In this document: in pieces, positions 27,772-35,419 of the stretch
How the letters are laid out: each line of letters starts with the position of its first letter
Numbering within the stretch: position 1 is the stretch's first letter
Source of the DNA: Streptomyces sp. CG1
Lineage (GTDB): Bacteria > Actinomycetota > Actinomycetes > Streptomycetales > Streptomycetaceae
NCBI RefSeq assembly: GCF_041080625.1
Contig: NZ_CP163518.1
Location: 4,340,001 to 4,404,000 of the forward strand
DNA: 64,000 nucleotides
Direction: 5' to 3'
The notes under the pieces: generated by a model
Database searches by the model: none
The model's input: the letters and a program-made list of their open reading frames with translations, nothing else
What the model was told of the DNA's origin: nothing
Translations under genes and position numbers: made by a program

Positions 27772-28349
27772 CTTCCGCTCTCGTGGCTGTCGTGCCGGCC
27801 GTCGTGCTTGCGCAGGTAGTCGCTCAGCTCGTCCAGTTCGGCACGGACCTGCTCGATGTGGGTGGGCGCAGGGCGCTGCGGCGGCGGGGTGGCCGGCGGC
27901 GTCCGGGGCACGGGCGTGTGCGGCATCGGGGGCGGGGTGTGCGGGCTCGCCGGGCCGCGATAGGCGTACGCGGCCTGTGCCGTCCGCTGCGCCGCGTACG
28001 CCTGCTCGCGCTGCATGAAGTGCCGGATGTCCGCGGCGAGGTAGTACGCGATCGTGGCCACCAGCGTGCCGAGGAGCAGGAACATGGCGAAGTTGCCGGA
28101 CGTCGTGCGGATCTCGTCGCCCGGCTCCATCGACAGCAACGCGATGCTGAGGATGTCGGCTGCCAGCACCGCGATGAACAGGCCCCAGTCCAGCGACCGG
28201 CGTGTGACGGCCGCCAGCCGCAGCATCATCGCCCAGGCCAGGAAGCCGATGCTGAACAACCCGATCGCCACGAACAGCACACGCAGCAGAACCAGCCACG
28301 CGGTGTGCGGCGGCTGCTTCACCGGCTGTCCGTAGCCGTGGCCTTGCAT
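27768..28349 (-). CDS. Integral membrane protein coupled to the kinase
   Basis: This 193-residue protein starts at ATG 28349 after AGGAGCAGCC. Four hydrophobic segments are visible (WLVLLRVLFVAIGLFSIGFLAWA; then a short amphipathic part; LFIAVLAADILSIALL; FAMFLLLGTLVATIAYYLAA). A Pro-rich cytosolic tail (TPPPMPHTPVPRTPPATPP) follows, then a short helix (HIEQVRAELDELSDYLRKH). The four-base overlap with the kinase start suggests it anchors or signals to that kinase. No enzymatic motif is present and the family is not recognised. Confidence 0.8.
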   Translation of the reverse strand: MQGHGYGQPVKQPPHTAWLVLLRVLFVAIGLFSIGFLAWAMMLRLAAVTRRSLDWGLFIAVLAADILSIALLSMEPGDEIRTTSGNFAMFLLLGTLVATIAYYLAADIRHFMQREQAYAAQRTAQAAYAYRGPASPHTPPPMPHTPVPRTPPATPPPQRPAPTHIEQVRAELDELSDYLRKHDGRHDSHESGR

Positions 28350-28558
28350 GGCTGCTCCTGATACCTGATGTGGGCGTGCGGGTGCGCCCGCGCTCCGGAG
28401 AGTGGACGACGCCGGTCGTGTGATGGTCGCTTCGAGCATATGACCCGGCACGGACAAGCGTCCCGGTTGTACCGAACCGTTGCCCGGCCCGCGCGCGCCA
28501 TCGCCGGCCGCTCGACCGCCGGTCAGCGGCTCAGGACCGGCGAGCGACCGTCATGCGG

Positions 28559-29301
28559 TCACAGCCGGTGCCGCATCCACACGTTGGGCTCGACGTAGAC
28601 GGCGTATCCGCGCTCCGGTTCGCAGTGGACCGGGACCAGTGCGCCGGGCACCTCGACGTCCTCGGCGGTGTCGAACGGCAGCCCCGTCCAGCGGCGCCAC
28701 TCCTCCAGCGAGGCGCCCACGGTATGGAGGCCGGGGCGATGGAGTCGATGCGGGCACCGGCGCGGGCATGGACGCGCAGCCACGGATCCTCGGGCAGGCC
28801 GTCGGGGCGGACCCGGTGGGCGTACTCGGTGATCGGGGTGTGCGGTTCACGGTGCTTGGCGCTGGGGCGGACCGGGGCGACGACCTCGCGGAAGCCGTGC
28901 GCGCGGGCGCCCGCGCGCATCGCCGAGAGCATGACGGCGGACAGGCCGTGGCCCTGGGCGTGCGGGGCGATGGTGACGGAGACGGCGCTCACCGTGTCGG
29001 GGCGGGTGCCGCGGCGCAGGTCGGCGAAGGCCCAGAGCAGGATCTGGTCCCAGCCGCGCGCGGGCAGGGCGCGGCGGCCGTCGGCGTCGAGGGCGAAGGG
29101 CACGCTGAAGGCGTGGGCGACGATCTCGCCGTGCTCGTCCTCGGCGAACAGCGCGTACTCCGGCAGTTCGGTGGCGATACGGCCGTAGTGGGCGGTGCCC
29201 ACGGGGTCGTAGGTCACGAACTCGGGCCATGTGTCGGCCATCTCGAACACCGCCGGCAGCCGGTCGGGCCGCTCGGCGATGCTGCTCACCCTGACGTCCA
29301 T
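28559..29301 (-). pseudogene. GNAT-like N-acetyltransferase, frameshifted
   Basis: The frame opening at ATG 29301 (MDVRVSSIAERPDRLP) carries an acetyltransferase-like core. VSAVSVTIAPHAQGHGLSAVMLSAMRAGARAHGF corresponds to the acetyl-CoA loop (Q/HGxG/S). It runs past the expected junction into nonsense after ARIDSIAPASI. The proper C-terminus (TVGASLEEWRRWTGLPFDT...YAVYVEPNVWMRHRL) is in the next frame and ends at 28559. Adding one base near 28730 (reading ASMTVGASLEEW) restores a ~247-residue protein. It could be a true pseudogene or a one-base sequencing error. Function: acetyl transfer to an unknown amine. Confidence 0.75.
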
Positions 29302-29390
29302 GATGTTCACCGTAGGCGGCGCGCACCGGCTCAGGTATCGGATTTTCGCTGGTCGGCGGGGCGCTCCCGCAGCGTGCGCAAAAGCCCGGA

Positions 29391-30107
29391 TCAGCGGGCG
29401 CGGAAACGCTCCGGTGCCTTCGTCGGGTTGCCGCCCGTGGGGAGTTTCTGGTCGGGGCAGCCGGCGATGACCTTCTTCATGGCGGCCTTCTCGGCGTCGG
29501 TGACCCACAGGCCGTACTTCTTCTTGACGGCGACCTGCGTGGCCACATAGGTGCAGCGGTACTGGCCGTTGGGCGGCAGCCAGGTGGCCGCGTCGCCGTC
29601 TCCCTTGCCGCGGTTGGTGCTCGCGTCGACCGCGATGAGGTTCAGGGGGTCGTTGGCCAGGGCTATGCGCTTGCTCGCGTCCCAGTACTTGGCGCCCTTC
29701 TGCCAGGCGTCGGAGAGCGGGACGACATGGTCGATGTCGACCTGGCTGGCGCCGCGCCGGTAGGTGATCTCCTTGCCGGAGTAGGGGTCGGGTTCGAGCA
29801 GACCGTAGGAGACCCGGCAGTGGCCGCCGGTGAACTTCACGTCCTTCAGGTCGCGTTTGAGTATGTCGTCGCGGGTGTCGCAGGAGTTGGAGTCGGTGTC
29901 CGCCCAGGCGGTGCCGAACCGTTCCCGCGAGTAACCGGTCTTCGGCGCCCGGCCCTTGACGGTCAGTGAGTCGACGGCGGCCGACACCGCGCCGCTGCCG
30001 CCGCTCTGCTCGGGCCCCGAGGCCCCCTTGGTCTTGTCCTTGCTACAGCCGGCCACGGCGACCAGCACGGCCACGGCGGCGACCGCCCCGCCCCTCAGAC
30101 GCGTCAC
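29391..30107 (-). CDS. HNH-type nuclease lipoprotein (DUF1524/GmrSD-like)
   Basis: This 238-residue lipoprotein has a short signal and lipobox AVAG-C21, then a Ser/Gly-rich linker. The core has the His-Me finger signature VDIDHVVPLSDAWQKGA and downstream NLIAVDASTNRGKGD, with the DHxxP and N residues expected for an HNH endonuclease. A C-terminal part, YRCTYVATQVAVKKKYGLWVT, follows. This form is common in Streptomyces and is likely an extracellular nuclease for DNA scavenging. GTG 30107 follows GGGGGACG. It is monocistronic. Confidence 0.87.
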   Translation of the reverse strand: MTRLRGGAVAAVAVLVAVAGCSKDKTKGASGPEQSGGSGAVSAAVDSLTVKGRAPKTGYSRERFGTAWADTDSNSCDTRDDILKRDLKDVKFTGGHCRVSYGLLEPDPYSGKEITYRRGASQVDIDHVVPLSDAWQKGAKYWDASKRIALANDPLNLIAVDASTNRGKGDGDAATWLPPNGQYRCTYVATQVAVKKKYGLWVTDAEKAAMKKVIAGCPDQKLPTGGNPTKAPERFRAR

Positions 30108-30314
30108 GGTGCGTCCCCCTCACTCACCCCGGTCCGCCCTCGGAGGCAGGCGGAATCGTTCCGTCCTTTACGGTAACTGCGCTGCGGCCGACTGTAGATG
30201 AGGACCAAAACGTCGTTTTCGGGCAGAGAGCCGTCGAGTTGGGGCATGCGGTACCGCGCGGGGGGAGCACGGCCCCCGCGCATGTGCGCCCGCTCACATC
30301 GTGCCGCCGGGAGC

Positions 30315-30340
30315 TTGACCCTGCCGCTGGCGTCAGGGTC
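30315..30340 (+). promoter_or_regulatory. MerR-type operator within the SDR promoter
   Basis: TTGACC (30315-30320) serves as -35. It overlaps a 24-bp palindrome GACCCTG-N10-CAGGGTC (30317-30340) whose inner bases CGC/GCG also pair. A dyad between -35 and a stretched -10 is the MerR-family arrangement. The start codon of the SDR is only 14 nt beyond it and lacks a ribosome site, suggesting a nearly leaderless mRNA. Confidence 0.6.
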
Positions 30341-30353
30341 CGACGATCCCGGC

Positions 30354-31157
30354 ATGAACGAGACCCCGAACGAGACCCCGATCGGCATCCCGGACAAGAC
30401 CCCGAACGAGACCACCCAGGAACCCCGTACCGTCGTCGTGACCGGCGCCGGCACCGGAATCGGCCGGGCCACCGCGCGCGCGTTCGCCGCCGAGGGCGCG
30501 CGGGTCGTCGCCGTCGGCCGCCGGACGGCGCCCCTGGCCGAGACCGCCGACGGACATCCGGGCATCACGCCCCTGACCGCCGACCTGACCGCCGACGACG
30601 GCCCCGAGACCGTCGTACGAACCGCGCTGGAGCGGTACGGCCGGATCGACGTGCTGGTCCACAACGCGGCGGTCGTCAGCTCCGACTCCCTGCGCACCTA
30701 CACGCGCACCTCGGTACGGCCGCTGCTGGAGACGAACCTGCTGGCCCCGGTCCTGCTCACCCAGGCCGCGCTGCCCGCGCTGGAGGAGAGCCGGGGTGTG
30801 GTGGTGAACGTGACGACCGCCGTCGGCCAGCGCGGCTGGCCCGGGAACTCGCTGTACGCGGCCGGAAAGGCGGCCCTGGAGACACTGACCCGGAGCTGGG
30901 CGGTCGAGCTGGCGCCGCACGGCATCAGGGTCGTCGCCGTGGCACCGGGGGCGATCGAGACACCGATCGCCGACCACTCCGGCTACACCCCGGAGCAGCG
31001 CAGGGCGATCCGCGCGTGGCAGCTCGACCACACCCCGCTCGGCCGGATCGGCCGCCCCGAGGAGGTCGCCTGGGCCATCACCCGGCTGGCCTCGCCCGGG
31101 GCGTCGTTCGTCACGGGTGTCGTCCTGCCCGTGGACGGCGGGGCGGTCGTCGCCTGA
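30354..31157 (+). CDS. Short-chain dehydrogenase/reductase (SDR)
   Basis: This 267-residue classical SDR has the cofactor motif TGAGTGIG, NAAVV, the catalytic SLYAAGK (Tyr-x3-Lys) and PGAIETP. The first ~22 residues are a repetitive NETPNETP...KTPNETT extension encoded by an imperfect tandem DNA repeat. NAD versus NADP use is not decided. The ATG at 30354 has no Shine-Dalgarno site. A MerR operator sits directly upstream and a MerR gene lies convergently 35 bp downstream, so induction by a small molecule or stress is likely. Confidence 0.9.
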   Translation: MNETPNETPIGIPDKTPNETTQEPRTVVVTGAGTGIGRATARAFAAEGARVVAVGRRTAPLAETADGHPGITPLTADLTADDGPETVVRTALERYGRIDVLVHNAAVVSSDSLRTYTRTSVRPLLETNLLAPVLLTQAALPALEESRGVVVNVTTAVGQRGWPGNSLYAAGKAALETLTRSWAVELAPHGIRVVAVAPGAIETPIADHSGYTPEQRRAIRAWQLDHTPLGRIGRPEEVAWAITRLASPGASFVTGVVLPVDGGAVVA

Positions 31158-31191
31158 GCACCGGGCCCCGTCCTTCAGGTGGTCTCTGGTC

Positions 31192-31542
31192 TCATACGCC
31201 GGCCTCCCGCAGCGCCGCCGCCAGGCGGTCGCGTATCGCCGTCTGGGCCGCTATCCGGGCGTCGAGGACCGCCAGGCGGTCCCGGGCGACCCGCACCCCC
31301 TTGACGGAGACGGGACCGGCGGTGAGGTCGCCGTCCAGGCACGGGAGGAACACCCGTACGTCGTCCAGGGTGAGCCCCGCGTCGAGCAGATACCGGATGT
31401 TGCGGACACGGACGGCCGTACCGGCGTCGTACACGCGATAGCCGTTGGCGGCGCGCCGGGAGGCGATCAGGCCCGCCTGCTCGTAGTGGCGCAGGGCGCG
31501 CGGTGTCGCCCCTGTCGCCTCCGCCAGTTCACCGATCCGCAC
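31192..31542 (-). CDS. MerR-family transcriptional regulator
   Basis: This 116-residue regulator has an N-terminal winged helix MRIGELAEATGATPRALRHYEQAGLIASRRAANGYR (the hallmark RHYEQ and GYRVY), a dimerisation coiled coil at the C-terminus, and a single Cys in FLPCLDGDL. The effector pocket is minimal, so it resembles small MerR proteins that sense organic compounds. GTG 31542. It is convergent with the SDR whose promoter carries a MerR-type dyad, so it is the likely regulator. Confidence 0.9.
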   Translation of the reverse strand: MRIGELAEATGATPRALRHYEQAGLIASRRAANGYRVYDAGTAVRVRNIRYLLDAGLTLDDVRVFLPCLDGDLTAGPVSVKGVRVARDRLAVLDARIAAQTAIRDRLAAALREAGV

Positions 31543-31560
31543 GCCGAGCCCCCGCCTCGC

Positions 31561-31620
31561 CTTGTACGACCTTCTACCTTCTACGGCCCTCTACGCGCCC
31601 CTACGACCCTCTACGACCCC
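31561..31620. repeat. Tandem decamer repeat spanning the mfd stop codon
   Basis: ctacggccct, ctacgcgccc, ctacgaccct and ctacgacccc occupy 31581-31620 with exact 10-bp periodicity, preceded by two degenerate units (31561-31580). The last unit contains the mfd stop codon and its final codons. Confidence 0.85.
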
Positions 31621-34600
31621 AGGACGGAGGCGAGGAACTCGCCCACCCAGCCCAGCAGTTCGCGGCCGACCAGCGGCTTGCCGCCGACCTTCGCGGTCTT
31701 CGGGCGCGGGACCAGCACCTGGTGTACGGCCGGCTTGATGACCGTGCCCGGGTAGAGCCGCTTGACGCGCAGTTCCTGCGACTCGCGCAACTCCACCGGT
31801 GCGAAGCGGATGTTGGTGCCCTGCAGGACGATCTCGCCGACGCCGCACGCACGCGCGAGCATCCGCAGACCGGCCACCAGCAGCAGGTTCTCCACCGGCT
31901 CCGGCAACTTGCCGTAGCGGTCGGTGAGTTCCTCGCGGACGGCCTTGATGTCCTCCTCGCTGTTGGCGGAGGCGATGGCCCGGTACGCCTGCAGGCGCAG
32001 CCGCTCGCCGGGCGCGTACTCGTGCGGAACGTGGGCGTCGACCGGTAGCTCGATCTTGACCTCGAGCGGCGGCTCCTCCTCGATCTCGCCGGTCTCCAGC
32101 TGCCGCCGGTAGTCGGCGACGGCCTCACCGACCATCCGGACGTACAGATCGAAGCCGACGCCCGCGATGTGCCCGGACTGCTCGCCGCCGAGCAGGTTTC
32201 CGGCGCCGCGGATCTCCAGGTCCTTCATCGCCACATACATGCCCGCGCCCATCTCGGTGTGCTGGGCGATGGTGGCGAGCCGTTCGTGCGCGGTCTCCGT
32301 CAGCGGCTTCTCCGGCGGGTACAGGAAGTAGGAGTAGCCGCGCTCGCGGCCCCGGCCGACCCGGCCGCGCAGCTGGTGCAGCTGGGACAGGCCGAAGGTG
32401 TCGCCGCGCTCCACGATCAGCGTGTTGGCGTTGGAGATGTCGATGCCGGACTCGACGATCGTGGTCGAGACGAGGACGTCGAACTTCTTCTCCCAGAAGT
32501 CGACGACCACCTGCTCCAGCGTCGATTCCGACATCTGGCCGTGGGCCGTGGCGATGCGCGCCTCGGGGACGATCTCGCGCAGCCGGGCCGCGGCTCTGTC
32601 GATCGACTCGACGCGGTTGTGGATGTAGAAGACCTGGCCCTCGCGCAGCAGTTCGCGGCGGATGGCCGCGCCGATCTGCTTCTCCTCGTACGGCCCGACG
32701 AAGGTGAGCACCGGGTGGCGCTCCTCCGGGGGCGTGGTGATCGTGGACATCTCCCGGATGCCGGTGACCGCCATCTCCAGGGTGCGCGGGATCGGGGTCG
32801 CGGACATGGTCAGCACGTCGACGTTGGCGCGGAGCTTCTTCAGCTGCTCCTTGTGCTCGACGCCGAAGCGCTGCTCCTCGTCGACGATGACCAGGCCCAG
32901 GTCCTTGAACCTGGTCTCCGAGGAGAACAGGCGGTGGGTGCCGATGACGACGTCCACCGCGCCTTCCTTCAGGCCCTCCAGGACGGCCTTGGCCTCGGTG
33001 TCGGTCTGGAAGCGGGAGAGCGCCTTCACGCTCACCGGGAACTGCGCGTACCGCTCGGAGAACGTCCCGAAGTGCTGCTGCACCAGCAGGGTCGTCGGTA
33101 CGAGGACGGCGACCTGTTTGCCGTCCTGTACGGCCTTGAAGGCGGCCCGCACCGCGATCTCGGTCTTGCCGTAGCCGACGTCGCCGCACACCAGTCGGTC
33201 CATGGGGACCGACTTCTCCATGTCGTCCTTGACCTCGGCGATGGTGGTGAGCTGGTCCGGGGTCTCGGCGTAGGGGAAGGCGTCCTCCAGCTCGCGCTGC
33301 CAGGGCGTGTCGGTGCCGAAGGCGTGGCCGGGGGCGGCCATGCGCGCGCTGTACAGCTTGATCAGGTCGGCGGCGATCTCCTTGACGGCCTTCTTCGCGC
33401 GGGCCTTGGTCTTCGTCCAGTCGGCGCCGCCGAGCCGGTGCAGGGTGGGGGCCTCGCCGCCGACGTACTTGGTGATCTGCTCCAGCTGGTCGGTCGGGAT
33501 GTACAGCCGGTCGCCGGGCTGGCCGCGCTTGGCGGGGGCGTACTCGACCACCAGGTACTCGCGCGTGGCGCCCTGGACGGTGCGCTGCACCATTTCGATG
33601 TAGCGGCCGACGCCGTGCTGTTCGTGGACGATGTAGTCGCCCGGCTCCAGGGTGAGCGGGTCGATGGTCTTGCGGCGGCGGGCCGGCATCCGGGCGCCCT
33701 CGCGGCCGGTCGCGCGCTGGCCGGACAGATCGGTCTCGGTGAGCACGGCGAGCTTGAGCGCCGGGTCGACGAGGCCGTACTCGATCGAGCCGCAGGAGAC
33801 GTGCACCACCGAGGGGCTCAGCTCACCGAGGTCGGCGTCCAGACGCGCGGCGATGCCCTCGCCGCCGAGCACCTCCACCGTGCGGGCGGCCGGGCCGTGG
33901 CCCTCGGTGACGAACACCGTGCGCCAGCCGTCGGCGAGCCAGCCCTTGGTGTCGGCGAGGGCCCGTGCGGTGTCGCCGCGGTAGGTCTCGGGCGCGTGCA
34001 TGCCGAGCTTGAGGGTGTCCGCGTCGCCCGCCGCGTCAGCGGCATAGGTGAGCGTCTCGTCGGCGGCGAACGGCGAGACGGACCACCACAGCATGTCCAG
34101 CTCGCGCGCGCGGTCGCGGACGTCCGCGATGGACCACAGGGAGGCCGCGCCGACGTCGATCGGGGCCTCGCCGCCGCCGGCGGTGGCCGCCCAGGAGGCC
34201 TGCAGGAACTCCTGGGAGGTGGCCACGAGATCGGCGGCACGCGTGCGGACCCGCTCCGGGTCGCAGACGACGGCCATCGCGCCCTTGGGGAGGACGTCGA
34301 GGAGCAACTCCATGTCGTCGACCAGGACGGGGGCGAGGGACTCCATGCCCTCGACCGCGATGCCCTCGGCGATCTTGTTCAGGAGTTCGCCCAGCTCCGG
34401 GTGGTCCTCGGCGAGGGCACGCGCGCGTGCCCGTACGTCCGCGGTGAGCAACAGCTCGCGGCACGGCGGCGCCCACAGGCCGTGCTCGGCGACTTCGAGG
34501 GAGCGCTGGTCGGCGACCTTGAAGTAGCGGATCTCCTCGACGTCGTCGCCCCAGAACTCCACCCGCAGGGGGTGTTCCTCGGTGGGCGGGAAGACATCCA

Positions 34601-35168
34601 GGATGCCGCCGCGCACGGCGAACTCGCCGCGCTTCTCGACCAGTTCCACGCGTGCGTAGGCGGCGGCCGCGAGGGCTTCCACCACGTCGTTCAGATCGGC
34701 GGTCCGGCCGGTCCTCAGGGACACAGGTTCCAGGTCGCCGAGGCCCTTGACCTGCGGCTGCAGCACGGAGCGCACAGGCGCCACGACGACGGAGACCGGG
34801 CCGGTCCCGGGGTCGTCGGTGCTGGGGTGGGCGAGGCGGCGCAGGACGGCGAGGCGGCGGCCGACGGTGTCGCTGCGCGGGCTGAGCCGCTCGTGCGGGA
34901 GGGTCTCCCAGGAGGGGTACTCCACGACGCCCTCGGCGGGCAGCAGGGAGCGCAGGGCGGCGGCCAGGTCCTCGGCCTCGCGGCCCGTCGCCGTGACCGC
35001 GAGCACCGGGCGGCCCGCCTCGCGGGCGAGCGCGGCGACCGCGAAGGGGCGGGCCGCCGGGGGGCCGACGAGGTCGACGTGCATGCGGTTGCCGTCTGCG
35101 GCCGCCGTGATCGCTTCCGCGAGGGCGGGGTCCTTGACGACGGCGTCGAGCAGACCGTGCAGGCTCAT
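31611..35168 (-). CDS. mfd: Transcription-repair coupling factor Mfd
   Basis: This 1185-residue ATP-dependent translocase displaces stalled RNA polymerase and recruits UvrA. Domains in order are a UvrB-homology region (~1-350, PHERLSPRSDTVGRRL and FPPTEEHPLRVEFWGDDVEEIR), the RNAP-interacting CarD-like module (GDYIVHEQHGVGRYIEM, ~505-580), a RecG-like helicase (Walker A GDVGYGKTE at ~660, Walker B VDEEQRFGV at ~763, TATPIPRTL, QLRGRVGRG) and the C-terminal TRCF domain. Length equals that of the S. coelicolor homologue as I know it. ATG 35168 is the only start that keeps the usual N-terminus. Confidence 0.96.
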   Translation of the reverse strand: MSLHGLLDAVVKDPALAEAITAAADGNRMHVDLVGPPAARPFAVAALAREAGRPVLAVTATGREAEDLAAALRSLLPAEGVVEYPSWETLPHERLSPRSDTVGRRLAVLRRLAHPSTDDPGTGPVSVVVAPVRSVLQPQVKGLGDLEPVSLRTGRTADLNDVVEALAAAAYARVELVEKRGEFAVRGGILDVFPPTEEHPLRVEFWGDDVEEIRYFKVADQRSLEVAEHGLWAPPCRELLLTADVRARARALAEDHPELGELLNKIAEGIAVEGMESLAPVLVDDMELLLDVLPKGAMAVVCDPERVRTRAADLVATSQEFLQASWAATAGGGEAPIDVGAASLWSIADVRDRARELDMLWWSVSPFAADETLTYAADAAGDADTLKLGMHAPETYRGDTARALADTKGWLADGWRTVFVTEGHGPAARTVEVLGGEGIAARLDADLGELSPSVVHVSCGSIEYGLVDPALKLAVLTETDLSGQRATGREGARMPARRRKTIDPLTLEPGDYIVHEQHGVGRYIEMVQRTVQGATREYLVVEYAPAKRGQPGDRLYIPTDQLEQITKYVGGEAPTLHRLGGADWTKTKARAKKAVKEIAADLIKLYSARMAAPGHAFGTDTPWQRELEDAFPYAETPDQLTTIAEVKDDMEKSVPMDRLVCGDVGYGKTEIAVRAAFKAVQDGKQVAVLVPTTLLVQQHFGTFSERYAQFPVSVKALSRFQTDTEAKAVLEGLKEGAVDVVIGTHRLFSSETRFKDLGLVIVDEEQRFGVEHKEQLKKLRANVDVLTMSATPIPRTLEMAVTGIREMSTITTPPEERHPVLTFVGPYEEKQIGAAIRRELLREGQVFYIHNRVESIDRAAARLREIVPEARIATAHGQMSESTLEQVVVDFWEKKFDVLVSTTIVESGIDISNANTLIVERGDTFGLSQLHQLRGRVGRGRERGYSYFLYPPEKPLTETAHERLATIAQHTEMGAGMYVAMKDLEIRGAGNLLGGEQSGHIAGVGFDLYVRMVGEAVADYRRQLETGEIEEEPPLEVKIELPVDAHVPHEYAPGERLRLQAYRAIASANSEEDIKAVREELTDRYGKLPEPVENLLLVAGLRMLARACGVGEIVLQGTNIRFAPVELRESQELRVKRLYPGTVIKPAVHQVLVPRPKTAKVGGKPLVGRELLGWVGEFLASVLGS

Positions 35169-35300
35169 GGAGGGCTTTTCCGTCCAGGGGGTCGGCAACA
35201 CGAAGGGCCCGACTCGTGTGACGGGCCGGGGGTGTCCAGCGTACGACTCCGTCGGCGTTGCCGTCGGAGCCTGTGGACAACCCCTGTCTCCCTTGACGCC

Positions 35301-35349
35301 AAAAGAACCCGGTGCCGGGAAGTCCTCCAGGACTCCCCGGCACCGGGTC
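35301..35349 (-). terminator. Terminator after the second ABC permease gene
   Basis: acccggtgccggg (35307-35319) pairs with cccggcaccgggt (35336-35348). On the minus strand it is followed by TCTTTT. Confidence 0.85.
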
Positions 35350-35419
35350 TTCCCCCGCAACCCCCGTATGCGGTGGTCGTCGGCCCAGCCTGCGCGGCTG
35401 CTCCGCTGGTCCGTCGCGA

